Positions 1-7,552 are shown, numbered from the stretch's first letter. The stretch is 13,251 bases of DNA from Chloroflexota bacterium (GCA_025449435.1 JANWJO010000051.1:1-13251), one strand, 5' to 3'. Notes: a model not told the origin generated them from the sequence alone. Numbers and translations are program-made.

Positions 1-39
1 CCGCACACACTGGCCGACCACGTGTACGCCGAGCGGTAG
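1..39 (+). CDS. 2-oxoacid dehydrogenase E1 alpha subunit, C-terminal end only (partial)
   Basis: The first 12 codons read PHTLADHVYAER and end in TAG at 37-39. A final segment of the form 'xxVYAE' is common at the C-terminus of the alpha subunit of thiamine-diphosphate-dependent 2-oxoacid dehydrogenases. The next gene, two bases downstream, encodes the E1 beta subunit, and alpha-beta-E2 is the usual order. The alpha subunit would pair with beta in an alpha2beta2 tetramer that decarboxylates the 2-oxoacid. Only the tail is visible, so the call rests mainly on context. Confidence 0.6.
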   Translation, partial: PHTLADHVYAER

Positions 40-41
40 CC

Positions 42-1025
42 ATGACGGTCAAGACCATGTTGGAAGCGATCCGCGACACCCTGTTCGAGGAGATGCAGCG
101 CGACCAGCGGGTGATCGTGATGGGCGAGGACGTTGCCACGCGAGGTGGAGTGTTTGGCGCAACGCGCGGCTTGCTGGAGGCGTTTGGGCCAGACCGCGTG
201 ATTGACACGCCACTGGCAGAGGTGGGCATCACCGGTGTCGCTATCGGGGCAGCGGCTAATGGGCTGATACCCATCGCCGAAATACAGTTTGCCGATTACT
301 TGCATCCAGCCTTCGACCAACTCGTGAACGAAGCGGCCCGCGTGCGCTACCGTTCCAACGGGGCTTGGGGATGTCCGATTGTCATTCGCGCGCCATTTGG
401 CGCCGGGGTTCACGGCGGGCTGTATCACTCGCAGAGTGTCGAGGCCTTTTATGCGCATGTGCCTGGGCTCAAGGTCGTCATCCCATCTACGCCTGCCGAC
501 GCTCGTGGCCTCCTGCTCTCGGCAATTCGCGATCCCGACCCGGTGCTGTTCTTTGAACACAAGGCGGCGTATCGCCGCGTACGCGGGCAGGTAGACGACC
601 AAGCTAAGGCGACCCCACTGGGCTCGGCAGAGCTGAAACGACTAGGCAAGGATGTGACGGCTATTTCCTATGGCCTGATGGTACATACTTGCCTGGAAGC
701 AGCTACTACGCTGGCGAGTGAAGGTATCGAACTGGAAGTGCTGGACTTGCGCACGCTCCTCCCACTCGATCGAGAAGCGATACTGGAGGCGGTGAAACGC
801 ACGGGCAAGATCGTCGTGGTACACGAAGATACGCGCACGGGCGGGTTTGCCGGTGAGGTGGCCGCCACCATCTGCGAAGCGGCCTTTGAGTATCTCGACG
901 GCCCCATCTTGCGGGTTACCGGACCCGACGTGCCGGCCGTGGCGTTTAGTCCGGTGTTGGAAAACGCGTTCCTTCCCAACGCGTCCAGCGTGGCGGCCGC
1001 GGTCCGCCAGCTCGCGCGGTATTGA
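42..1025 (+). CDS. Alpha-ketoacid dehydrogenase E1 component, beta subunit (branched-chain-like)
   Basis: The 327-residue product has the usual length of an E1 beta subunit (PdhB/BkdB/AcoB family). With E1 alpha it decarboxylates a 2-oxoacid using thiamine diphosphate and passes the acyl group to the lipoyl arm of E2, in the cytoplasm. Residues about 4-180 form the transketolase-like pyrimidine-binding domain. It contains GEDVATRGGVF (28-38), TPLAEVGITG (56-65; Glu60 aligns with the glutamate that activates the cofactor aminopyrimidine), and GGLYHSQSVEAF (125-136), in which His129 matches the conserved beta-subunit histidine. Residues about 200-320 form the transketolase C-terminal domain. 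The HSQS..AF..H.PGLKVV.PSTP..A.GLL..AIRDPDPVLFFE stretch resembles branched-chain ketoacid dehydrogenase more than acetoin dehydrogenase, but substrate cannot be fixed from sequence alone. ATG at 42 follows the alpha stop by two bases and E2 follows by three, which suggests translational coupling. Confidence 0.93.
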   Translation: MTVKTMLEAIRDTLFEEMQRDQRVIVMGEDVATRGGVFGATRGLLEAFGPDRVIDTPLAEVGITGVAIGAAANGLIPIAEIQFADYLHPAFDQLVNEAARVRYRSNGAWGCPIVIRAPFGAGVHGGLYHSQSVEAFYAHVPGLKVVIPSTPADARGLLLSAIRDPDPVLFFEHKAAYRRVRGQVDDQAKATPLGSAELKRLGKDVTAISYGLMVHTCLEAATTLASEGIELEVLDLRTLLPLDREAILEAVKRTGKIVVVHEDTRTGGFAGEVAATICEAAFEYLDGPILRVTGPDVPAVAFSPVLENAFLPNASSVAAAVRQLARY

Positions 1026-1028
1026 CCG

Positions 1029-2321
1029 ATGGCCGCTGTCTCCGTTTCGATCATCATGCCCAAACTGGGCGAGTCAGTTACCGAAGGCATTGTTGAGCGC
1101 TGGATGAAGCGCGAGGGCGATGCCGTTCGCATCGACGAGTCCATTGTCGAGATATCTACCGACAAAGTGACCACCGAAGTACCGTCGCCCGTGGATGGCG
1201 TACTGGCCAGCATCTTGGTTCAACCGGGCACGCCCGTGCCTGTTGAGACAGTTATCGCTATCATCTCAACCACTCCTAGTGCTTCGAGTCATCCAGATGG
1301 CCAGGTACCGGTGGAAACGCCGACTATCGTTGAAGTGACACACTCGACACAAGGGTATGGCGATGTGCTACTTGAAGCGAGCGGACCCGACGAAACAGAA
1401 GCGCGCACAGAGCTGTCACGCGAAGACCTGGCCCACCTGCGCAGTACGCCCCTGGTACGAAAGCTAGCCCACGAAGCCAGTGTGCCGCTGAGTGACATCA
1501 TCGGTACCGGGTTTGGCGGCCGGGTGCGCCGGCAAGACTTGGAAGAGCACCTGGCCAGGCGCCCCATCGATCCTCAACCTGAGAGTGGGCCGCCGGTGGT
1601 GACGCCCTTCAGCCCAGTCCGGCGGATCATCGCTGCGCGGGTTCTCGCGAGCCGGCACAGTATCCCCGACGCGACCACGTTTTTTGAGGTAGATGTCACC
1701 AGCATTGCTCGCCGTCGGACACGGGAGCGAGACCAGTTTATGGAGCGGCATGGCGTCAATCTCACCTACCTACCGTTCGTCGTGGTCGCCATCGCTCGCT
1801 CACTGGCTGGCGTGCCGGGCGCTAACGTGCGGGTGAGCACTGATGGCCTGCTGGCGCTGTCATCGGTAGATATCGGGATAACCGTGGCGATTGATGGTCA
1901 GGGCAACGTGGGCGCCGATTCGCTGCTTACGCCAGTTATCCGCAATGCCGCCACATTCAGCGTCGCGCAGGTAGCTGTCCGGCTTGCCGAACTGGCCACG
2001 CAGGCACGGCAAGGCAAGCTCAGCCCCGACGAACTGCAAGGAGCGGCGTACACGGTCAACAATACAGGCGGCATGGGCGCGATGCTGTCGCTGCCGATCA
2101 TCCCCGACGGGCAGACCGCCATCATGACGACGGATGCCGTCATTAAGCGGCCAGTGGTACTCACCGACGCCGACGGCAACGACAGCATTGCGATTCGATC
2201 GATCATGGTCGTCGGATTGAGCTTTGATCATCGAGCATACGATGGTTCGACGGCCGGACGTCTGTTGCGAGCCGTAAAAACCTGGCTGGAGGGCGAGGCG
2301 TCCACGTGCCCGCTTGAGTAG
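1029..2321 (+). CDS. Dihydrolipoamide acyltransferase, E2 component of 2-oxoacid dehydrogenase complex
   Basis: This 430-residue protein is the lipoate-bearing core of the complex. It accepts the acyl group from E1 on a swinging lipoyl arm and transfers it to CoA. Residues about 4-80 form a single biotinyl/lipoyl domain with the motif EISTDKVTTEVPSP, where Lys46 is the lipoylation site. A flexible linker (about 82-133) follows. Residues about 136-174 (STPLVRKLA..., GTGFGGRVRRQDL) form the peripheral E1/E3-binding domain. From about residue 195 onward is the 2-oxoacid dehydrogenase acyltransferase catalytic domain, ending with LSFDHRAYDG, where His401 and Asp405 are the catalytic HRxxDG pair. 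The intact motifs indicate an active enzyme. No strong Shine-Dalgarno is visible upstream of ATG 1029, which fits coupling to E1 beta three bases before. E3 (lipoamide dehydrogenase) is not next door. Whether the substrate is pyruvate or a branched-chain ketoacid is unresolved. Confidence 0.93.
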   Translation: MAAVSVSIIMPKLGESVTEGIVERWMKREGDAVRIDESIVEISTDKVTTEVPSPVDGVLASILVQPGTPVPVETVIAIISTTPSASSHPDGQVPVETPTIVEVTHSTQGYGDVLLEASGPDETEARTELSREDLAHLRSTPLVRKLAHEASVPLSDIIGTGFGGRVRRQDLEEHLARRPIDPQPESGPPVVTPFSPVRRIIAARVLASRHSIPDATTFFEVDVTSIARRRTRERDQFMERHGVNLTYLPFVVVAIARSLAGVPGANVRVSTDGLLALSSVDIGITVAIDGQGNVGADSLLTPVIRNAATFSVAQVAVRLAELATQARQGKLSPDELQGAAYTVNNTGGMGAMLSLPIIPDGQTAIMTTDAVIKRPVVLTDADGNDSIAIRSIMVVGLSFDHRAYDGSTAGRLLRAVKTWLEGEASTCPLE

Positions 2322-2335
2322 TGCGGTGTTCAAAC

Positions 2336-2363
2336 TTGCACATTCGTCACTGTCGTTTATACT
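2336..2363 (+). promoter_or_regulatory. Candidate sigma-70-type promoter for the ABC importer operon
   Basis: TATACT at 2358-2363 differs from the TATAAT consensus by one base. It sits 16 bases after TTGCAC (2336-2341), which keeps the TTG of the -35 consensus. The start would fall near 2370, giving a leader of about 50 bases before the first permease gene. The location, 15 bases after the E2 stop and before a new functional block, supports a separate transcription unit. The -35 is only a half match. Confidence 0.5.
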
Positions 2364-2403
2364 AACCGTGGCAACGGCGCCTATTCCCGACTACCAGGTG
2401 TGT

Positions 2404-2410
2404 GGGAGGT
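2404..2410 (+). promoter_or_regulatory. Ribosome-binding site fixing the start of the first permease gene
   Basis: GGGAGGT lies nine bases before ATG 2420. It overlaps the alternative in-frame GTG at 2402, so that upstream start would have no ribosome-binding site and can be set aside. Confidence 0.7.
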
Positions 2411-2419
2411 GCTGACCCT

Positions 2420-3364
2420 ATGAGTGTCGAACTCGTCCGTTATTTAGCGGTGCGCATCCTTGGTCTGCTGTTTGTGCTCATGTGCGTGACGCTGTTTACG
2501 TTTTTCTTGATGCATAGCGTTCCTGGTGGGCCTTTTGTATTTGACAAGCAGCCTTTGCCTCCCTACCAGATGGAAAACATCAACAGAAAGTATGGACTCG
2601 ACCAACCAGTCTATATCCAATACTTTAAATGGATTTGGGCGGTCCTCCACTTCGACTTCGGCGTGCCCTTTCAGAGCCCAACCGAGACGGTATTGGGGCT
2701 GATCAAACGGGCATGGCCGGTGACGCTCACGGTGGCGGCGTTTACGCTCACTATCGCCTACGGTGCTGGATTGACTCTGGGCATCGCGGCTGCGCTTCGC
2801 CAGAATTCCTGGGTCGATAACCTGTTGACGCTCACGGCGACCCTCGGGCTGACGCTGCCCAACTTCATTATTGGGTACTTGCTCATCTTTATCCTGGCGG
2901 TGCACTTTCACGTGTTACCCACTGGTGGGTGGGGAACCCCGAAACAGCTGATCATGCCCGTGATCGCGTATTGTTTGGGCCCCATGGCCATCATCGCCCG
3001 CTACACGCGCACGAGTGTTCTGGAGGTGTTGCGCACCGAGTATGTGCGTTTGGCGCGGGCCCGCGGCATCCCACCGCGCCGCGTACTGTTCCGGTATGTG
3101 CTTAAAACCGCACTCATTCCCATGATCACCGTGTTGGGGCCGACCATTCCCGACACGATGACGGGGTCCATTTTCATCGAGGGCACGTTTTCGTTGCCGG
3201 GCCTCGGTCGCTTCTTCACGACGAGCGCGCAAGCGCGTGACTATCCGATGATCATGGCTCTGGTCGTTCTGGTGGCGCTGCTGTGGGGTTTCACGTATCT
3301 GGTGAGCGACATTTTGTATACCGTTGCGGACCCCCGAATTCGCTTGGGCGGGAGCAAGGCATGA
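2420..3364 (+). CDS. ABC transporter permease, DppB/OppB family (peptide/nickel type)
   Basis: This is a 314-residue inner-membrane permease of the DppB/OppB family, one half of the translocation channel for peptides, nickel or related solutes. The N-terminus (about 9-31, ending ...FFLMHSVPGGPF) is the characteristic first membrane helix and loop of DppB proteins. Further hydrophobic segments follow, including WPVTLTVAAFTLTIAYGAGLTLGI, and the total of about six helices is typical. The cytoplasmic EAA loop that docks the ATPase is near residues 204-233 (EYVRLARARGIPP..). The C-terminus has the usual GSIFIEGTFSLPGLGR and DP motifs. I chose ATG 2420 because a strong GGGAGGT precedes it. The gene ends in ATGA (3361-3364), so its stop overlaps the start of the next permease. 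The transported solute is not determined by the permease sequence. Confidence 0.92.
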   Translation: MSVELVRYLAVRILGLLFVLMCVTLFTFFLMHSVPGGPFVFDKQPLPPYQMENINRKYGLDQPVYIQYFKWIWAVLHFDFGVPFQSPTETVLGLIKRAWPVTLTVAAFTLTIAYGAGLTLGIAAALRQNSWVDNLLTLTATLGLTLPNFIIGYLLIFILAVHFHVLPTGGWGTPKQLIMPVIAYCLGPMAIIARYTRTSVLEVLRTEYVRLARARGIPPRRVLFRYVLKTALIPMITVLGPTIPDTMTGSIFIEGTFSLPGLGRFFTTSAQARDYPMIMALVVLVALLWGFTYLVSDILYTVADPRIRLGGSKA

Positions 3365-4278
3365 CATCAGTAGGAGCGCAGGAGCGATCTCGATTCCCGG
3401 CAACCGGTGCACCGAAGGCAGCTGCTCAACCGGTGGAACGGACTGGAGCGGTTTTCCAAGCTGTCCAGCGCTTTTTCCGCAACCGGCCGGCAGCATTTGG
3501 CCTGGGCATCGCCACGCTGTTTGTCGTCGCGGCCATCTTCGCGCCACAGCTGTCACGCACGCCTTACAACTATTCCAACCTCGGCGATGCCTTGCAATTT
3601 CCTAGCGGACAGTATTGGATTGGCAGCGACGAAGTTGGCCGTGATTTCTACACACGGTTGCTCTACGCAGCGCGGACATCCATGGCCGTAGGGTTTGCCG
3701 TGCCGACCGTGGCACTGCTGATCGGCGTTCCGTTGGGCGCGGTGGCTGGATGGGTTGGCGGGTGGGTCGATTTCATCGTGCTCCGCTTGATCGAGTTCAT
3801 GACTGCGTTCCCGTCGATCCTATTTGCCGTGTTCTTGGTCACGCTTTTTGGGAGCGGCATCCAGAAGCTGATTCTGTACCTTGGTCTCACCGGATGGGTG
3901 GCGTCGTGCCGCTTGGCGCGCGCCCAATTCCTGTCTCTGCGCGAGCGCGAGTTTGTAGTGGCGGCGCGAGCATCTGGTACCAGAGAAGGCACCATCATGC
4001 TTCGTCACGTACTCGTAAATGCTGCTGGGCCACTCATCGTTATGTTCACGCTGGGCATCCCGGGCGCGATATTTGGCGAGGCCGGGCTTAGCTTCCTTGG
4101 CCTGGGTGTGAATGACCCGACACCGAGTTGGGGCAAAATGGTGGCCGAGGCGGGTCCCTATGCCTCGGTGTACTGGTACCTCGCGCTCATCCCCATCGTG
4201 TGTATTGCTCTGGCAATGCTAGGATTTAGTTTTCTTGGCGATGGTTTGCGCGACGCGCTTGATCCTTACGATCGCTAG
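3361..4278 (+). CDS. ABC transporter permease, DppC/OppC family
   Basis: This is the second permease (305 residues), partner of the upstream DppB-like protein. A roughly 40-residue cytoplasmic N-terminus precedes the first membrane helix (about 43-62, NRPAAFGLGIATLFVVAAIFAP), followed by a loop with the DppC hallmark WIGSDEVGRDFYTRLLYAARTS. The ATPase-contacting EAA loop lies near residues 195-224 (REFVVAARASG...). The C-terminal FGEAGLSFLGLG.......WGKM and FLGDGLRDALDP motifs are typical of DppC/OppC. ATG 3361 is preferred over an in-frame upstream ATG at 3283. It has GGGAG at 3350-3354 six bases before it and forms the ATGA overlap with the preceding stop. The upstream extension would overlap the conserved end of the previous gene. 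Confidence 0.92.
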   Translation: MTSVGAQERSRFPATGAPKAAAQPVERTGAVFQAVQRFFRNRPAAFGLGIATLFVVAAIFAPQLSRTPYNYSNLGDALQFPSGQYWIGSDEVGRDFYTRLLYAARTSMAVGFAVPTVALLIGVPLGAVAGWVGGWVDFIVLRLIEFMTAFPSILFAVFLVTLFGSGIQKLILYLGLTGWVASCRLARAQFLSLREREFVVAARASGTREGTIMLRHVLVNAAGPLIVMFTLGIPGAIFGEAGLSFLGLGVNDPTPSWGKMVAEAGPYASVYWYLALIPIVCIALAMLGFSFLGDGLRDALDPYDR

Positions 4279-4382
4279 AAAGGAGCGACGACGGCAGGCA
4301 ACGCCATCACCAGCACTGCTACCTTGCCTATCATCGCGTGCGCCCTCCAGACGGGGACGCAGCACATCGTATTGACAAACGT

Positions 4383-4398
4383 GCCACACCACTGTGGC
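4383..4398 (+). other. Short stem-loop just upstream of the binding-protein gene
   Basis: GCCACA (4383-4388) and TGTGGC (4393-4398) form a perfect six-base-pair stem closed by a CCAC tetraloop, with a possible extra U-G pair. It ends 10 bases before the GGAGAGGA ribosome-binding site (4409-4416) of the next gene. Its position suggests a role in mRNA stability or start-site accessibility, but no function is demonstrated by sequence. The intergenic stretch 4279-4421 holds little else of note. Confidence 0.4.
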
Positions 4399-4421
4399 GA
4401 CACCATTCGGAGAGGACACGC

Positions 4422-6449
4422 ATGACTACCAACGACACGCGCGCCCGGATCACTCGCGCTCTCAGCCGGCGTACCGTGCTGGCAGGCGCCGCTGGCGTCA
4501 TTAGCGCATTTGGGCTAGCCGCCTGTGGCAGCGCGGTAACCGCGACGACCACACAATCTGCGGCCGCAACCAGCGCCGCTGCGACCTCCGCAACTCCAGC
4601 CGCCACAACCAGCGCCGCCGCAACGTCTGCGGCCCCCGCCGCCACCACAAGTGCCGCCGCAACTACGAGTGCAGCGGCGACCACGAGTGCAGCGGCGACC
4701 ACGAGTGCAGCGGCGACCACAAGTGCGGCGGCTACGTCCAGCGCTGCCCCAACGACCAGTGCTGCTGCGACATCCAGCGCCGCGGCCACCACTTCTACCA
4801 CGGCAGCGGCAGCGGCTTCTGTGGCTTTGCCATCGGATGCCGGCTCTATCGACAAGCAAGTCAAGGTGGTGGTATGGAACTCCACCGGGGCCACCGGCAA
4901 AGCCATGGACTTCATGGAAAGCGTCTATGGACGCGTCGGCACCGACGTTGCCGACCTGTTCAACGAGCCCCTGGTGCGCCTCGACCCGAACTTTCAGGTT
5001 ATTCCAGGTGCTGCCGAATCGTGGTCCAACTCTGCCGATGGTATGTCCTGGACGTTCAAACTCCGGCCCGGCCTGATGTGGAGCGACGGTAACGAAGTGA
5101 CCGCCGCCGACTACGTGGCCACATTCCAGTATTCGGCCGACCCTAAGCACGCTTGGGATTTCACCTGGTACTGGTCCGGCGTCATCAAGAACTACACCGA
5201 GGCGACAAAGGGCACCGTGCCCACCAGCCAGATCGGCGTGTCACAAGGTGCCGATAAGTACACACTGGTCTTCGAGACCGCGGTCCCGGTGCCCTACTGT
5301 CCATCGCAAGCACTGTATTCGTGGACGTTGTCCCAGGCGGGCTTGGACAAGTATGGATCAGGGACATATAACACCAACCCCACTACGTCCATCACCTCTG
5401 GACCGTTCATGCTGTCCGAGTGGACACCAGACCAACGCTTCGTGATCAAGGCCAACCCTAAGTACACCGGGGTCCAGAAGCCCTTCCTGCAGTCGGTCAT
5501 CAGCAATACCGTGACCGGCGGCACCGACTTCGCCCGCTATCAGGCCGGCGAGATCGACTTTACGGCGTCGATCGGCCCGGCTGACCTTAAGGTCATTCTC
5601 GCCGACCCCACGCTGTCGGCGCAGATGTACAAGAATGCCCAGGACTTCCGCACGTATTACCTGTTCTTCGACGTCAACACCAAGCCGTGGGATAACTTGA
5701 AGGTACGGCAAGCCTTCAGCCACGCCGTTGACCGCGACGCGATCATCAAGGCGATCTTGCAGCCGCTGGCCATTCCGGCCTACTCATTCCTGATGCCAGG
5801 CTTCCCTGACTCCAACTCCCAGGGGCTAAGCAGCATCCAGAATTACGATCCTGCGGCGGCCAAGGCGGCGCTCGCCGATGCTGGCTACCCGGGTGGCAAG
5901 GGATTCCCAGCGACGACGCTGTTCGTGCGCGGTGCAGGTCCGGTGACTGATCCGGCTGTCACGCAGGCGATAGCCCAGGGGTTCAACCAAATTCTTGGTG
6001 TCAACGTGCAGTTGCAAACGCCAGACTCGCCGGCGTTCATGGCCAATCTTAACGCCAAGCCGACGAAGATCCCCTTCGGATGGATTTCCTACGGCATGGA
6101 CTACTTTGATGCGTCAAACATGCTAGGTGTGTGGCTGTCCGGTGGCCGGCACAGCTGGAAGAACGACCAGTTTGATTCCACGGTCAAGGCAGCCTCGCAG
6201 CTTTCGGGCGACCCGGCCAAGCGCACGTCCGAGATGCAAGCAGCTGAGAAGATCCTGGTTACCGATTGCCCGGGCATCTTCGTGTACCACTCCCTCACGG
6301 GCCAGCTCATCAAGCCCTACCTGAAGGGTGATGTGCTGGATAAGAACAAGTTTGGCTATAACGGCGAAGAGTGGCCGGGATTCGCGTCGACCTCGCTTAT
6401 CCCGTTCCGCGAATACATGACCGGCGACGCACCGAGCGGCCGGAAGTAG
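4422..6449 (+). CDS. ABC transporter substrate-binding lipoprotein, family 5 (peptide/nickel type), Tat-type signal
   Basis: This 675-residue extracytoplasmic solute receptor belongs to the SBP_bac_5 (DppA/OppA/NikA) family. Residues 15-35 (LSRRTVLAG... to LAAC) combine a twin-arginine SRRTVL motif with a lipobox. Export folded by Tat and lipid anchoring at Cys35 are therefore predicted. Residues about 36-137 are almost pure Ala/Ser/Thr with a few Pro, a disordered tether much longer than usual. The folded binding domain starts near residue 145 (VKVVVWNSTG...). Family motifs include FNEPLVRLDPNFQVIPGAAESW, TFKLRPGLMWSDGNEVTAADYVATFQY, and VRQAFSHAVDRDAII. The extra length over the typical 500-600 residues is explained by the tether. 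ATG 4422 is chosen because GGAGAGGA (4409-4416) lies just upstream and translation then begins directly with a signal peptide; an in-frame ATG at 4338 would give an implausible N-terminus. The ligand is unknown. The gene lies between permeases and ATPases. Confidence 0.93.
   Translation: MTTNDTRARITRALSRRTVLAGAAGVISAFGLAACGSAVTATTTQSAAATSAAATSATPAATTSAAATSAAPAATTSAAATTSAAATTSAAATTSAAATTSAAATSSAAPTTSAAATSSAAATTSTTAAAAASVALPSDAGSIDKQVKVVVWNSTGATGKAMDFMESVYGRVGTDVADLFNEPLVRLDPNFQVIPGAAESWSNSADGMSWTFKLRPGLMWSDGNEVTAADYVATFQYSADPKHAWDFTWYWSGVIKNYTEATKGTVPTSQIGVSQGADKYTLVFETAVPVPYCPSQALYSWTLSQAGLDKYGSGTYNTNPTTSITSGPFMLSEWTPDQRFVIKANPKYTGVQKPFLQSVISNTVTGGTDFARYQAGEIDFTASIGPADLKVILADPTLSAQMYKNAQDFRTYYLFFDVNTKPWDNLKVRQAFSHAVDRDAIIKAILQPLAIPAYSFLMPGFPDSNSQGLSSIQNYDPAAAKAALADAGYPGGKGFPATTLFVRGAGPVTDPAVTQAIAQGFNQILGVNVQLQTPDSPAFMANLNAKPTKIPFGWISYGMDYFDASNMLGVWLSGGRHSWKNDQFDSTVKAASQLSGDPAKRTSEMQAAEKILVTDCPGIFVYHSLTGQLIKPYLKGDVLDKNKFGYNGEEWPGFASTSLIPFREYMTGDAPSGRK
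4551..4806 (+). repeat. Degenerate 18-base coding tandem repeat (TSAAAT units)
   Basis: Codons for Thr-Ser-Ala-Ala-Ala-Thr repeat through the tether of the binding lipoprotein. Three copies of the 18-base unit ACGAGTGCAGCGGCGACC are identical and contiguous at 4665-4682, 4683-4700 and 4701-4718. Diverged copies flank them on both sides. The perfect core implies recent expansion by slippage or unequal recombination, and the region is likely to vary in length between strains. There are no spacers, so it is not a CRISPR array. Confidence 0.85.
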
Positions 6450-6464
6450 GGCCAAGGAGCGCAC

Positions 6465-6500
6465 GAGGGGGCGAGCGGCACCATCGTCGCTTGCCCCTTC
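6465..6500 (+). other. 13-bp stem-loop between binding-protein and ATPase genes
   Basis: Bases 6465-6477 pair with 6488-6500 over 13 positions (two of them G-U), leaving a 10-base loop. The core is GGGGCGAGCG against CGCTTGCCCC. It starts 15 bases after the binding-protein stop and ends 20 bases before the next ATG. No T-run follows, so it is a poor intrinsic terminator. A leaky attenuator or a 3'-end barrier to exonucleases that keeps the binding-protein transcript abundant is more likely. That role is known in other binding-protein operons, but here it is inference. Confidence 0.6.
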
Positions 6501-6520
6501 TCGCTCTTGAGGCACCGCGC

Positions 6521-7552
6521 ATGACCGATCAAGGACCGCTGCTGGAGATACGGGATCTCCATAGTTCCTTTTTTACCCGCCGCGGCGAGGTGCGTGCGGT
6601 CGATGGCGTGTCACTCACACTGGCCAAAGGCGAAACGCTGGGGCTTGTGGGTGAAAGCGGCTGCGGCAAGAGCGTCACTGCGCTGTCGGTGCTGCGCGCC
6701 ATTCCGCAGCCTGGACGCATCGTTTCTGGCCAAGTGTTGTTTGAGGGTCACGACCTGGTCAAGCTGAACGATCACGGCATGCGCGAGGTTCGCGGCAAGC
6801 GGATCGCCATGGTGCCGCAGGACCCCTTGACGGCGCTCAACCCGGTGATTAAAGTCGGCGATCATTTGTTGGAAGTGCTGGAGTTCCATCTTGGGCTCAA
6901 GGGCCGCACGGCCAGAAATCGCGCCATCGAACTGCTGGAGCGCGTGGGCATCCCTTCGGCGGCCGAGCGATTCGATGCGTACCCTCACCAGTTGAGCGGT
7001 GGAATGCGGCAGCGCGTCCTTATTGCGTTAGCGATTGCGTGCAAACCTGCGCTGCTCATTGCTGATGAACCCACCACGGCGCTCGATGCGACCATTCAAG
7101 CGCAAATCCTCGAATTGCTCGCCGAGCTCACCCACGAGTCCGATATGGCACTGCTCCTGATTACGCATAACCTTGGGATTGTGGCGAGCCACTGTGACCG
7201 CGTTGCAGTGATGTACGCTGGTCACGTCATGGAGTCGGCGCCAGTGGAGCAACTGTTTGCTATGCCACGACACCGGTATACGACGGGACTACTCGAGTGT
7301 GTGCCTAGGCTGGACCGGCAAGGCAAAGGCAACTTCTTCACGATTCCGGGTTCGCCCCCTGACCCCTTAGCACTGCCAACGGGTTGCCCGTTCCATCCGC
7401 GTTGCGGCTATGCCGTAGTGGCGTGTGTCTCAGAGTTTCCACCCCTGACTCGCACGCACTTTGAAACTACTACCCACAACGACACGGAAGGGGTGGTCGC
7501 CTGCTGGAATCCCAACACCGAAACGAGGGTAGGGCAACCAGCATGGCCGTAG
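6521..7552 (+). CDS. ABC transporter ATP-binding protein, DppD/OppD family
   Basis: This 343-residue cytoplasmic ATPase energises the importer together with the next gene product. The motifs are complete: Walker A GESGCGKS (44-51), signature LSGGMRQR (158-165), Walker B LLIADEP (Asp182-Glu183), and the H-loop in LLITHNLGIVA. The C-terminal oligopeptide/dipeptide extension holds four cysteines, Cys289-x5-Cys295-x6-Cys302 and Cys328. This pattern has been associated with a [4Fe-4S] cluster in some Dpp/Opp ATPases. Presence of a cluster here is inference. ATG 6521 gives the normal family N-terminus (LLEIRDLHSSFFTRRG); an in-frame ATG at 6371 lies inside the binding-protein gene and is rejected. 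The stop overlaps the start of the next ATPase gene by 10 bases, so the two are coupled. Confidence 0.94.
   Translation: MTDQGPLLEIRDLHSSFFTRRGEVRAVDGVSLTLAKGETLGLVGESGCGKSVTALSVLRAIPQPGRIVSGQVLFEGHDLVKLNDHGMREVRGKRIAMVPQDPLTALNPVIKVGDHLLEVLEFHLGLKGRTARNRAIELLERVGIPSAAERFDAYPHQLSGGMRQRVLIALAIACKPALLIADEPTTALDATIQAQILELLAELTHESDMALLLITHNLGIVASHCDRVAVMYAGHVMESAPVEQLFAMPRHRYTTGLLECVPRLDRQGKGNFFTIPGSPPDPLALPTGCPFHPRCGYAVVACVSEFPPLTRTHFETTTHNDTEGVVACWNPNTETRVGQPAWP

Noticed and set aside
668..1213. 181-codon minus-strand frame opposite E1 beta/E2
   Set aside because: It is antisense to the catalytic parts of two conserved enzymes and its Ser/Thr/Arg-rich product resembles no family I know.
4372..4377. 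Perfect TTGACA upstream of the binding-protein gene
   Set aside because: No acceptable -10 hexamer lies 15-19 bases downstream (the slot is GC-rich), so I do not call an internal promoter.
4551..4806. Tandem repeats that could suggest a CRISPR array
   Set aside because: The units are contiguous 18-base coding repeats with no unique spacers and no leader or cas genes.
4331..5150. Long minus-strand open frames (4331-4915 and 4515-5150) opposite the binding-protein gene
   Set aside because: They are Ala/Val or Arg/Gly/Cys-rich mirror readings of the Thr/Ser/Ala repeat. They have no family features, and the plus-strand frame is a clear binding protein.
6371..6520. Upstream in-frame start for the DppD-like ATPase
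   Set aside because: It lies inside the binding-protein gene and adds a non-conserved Arg-rich segment translated across the intergenic hairpin.
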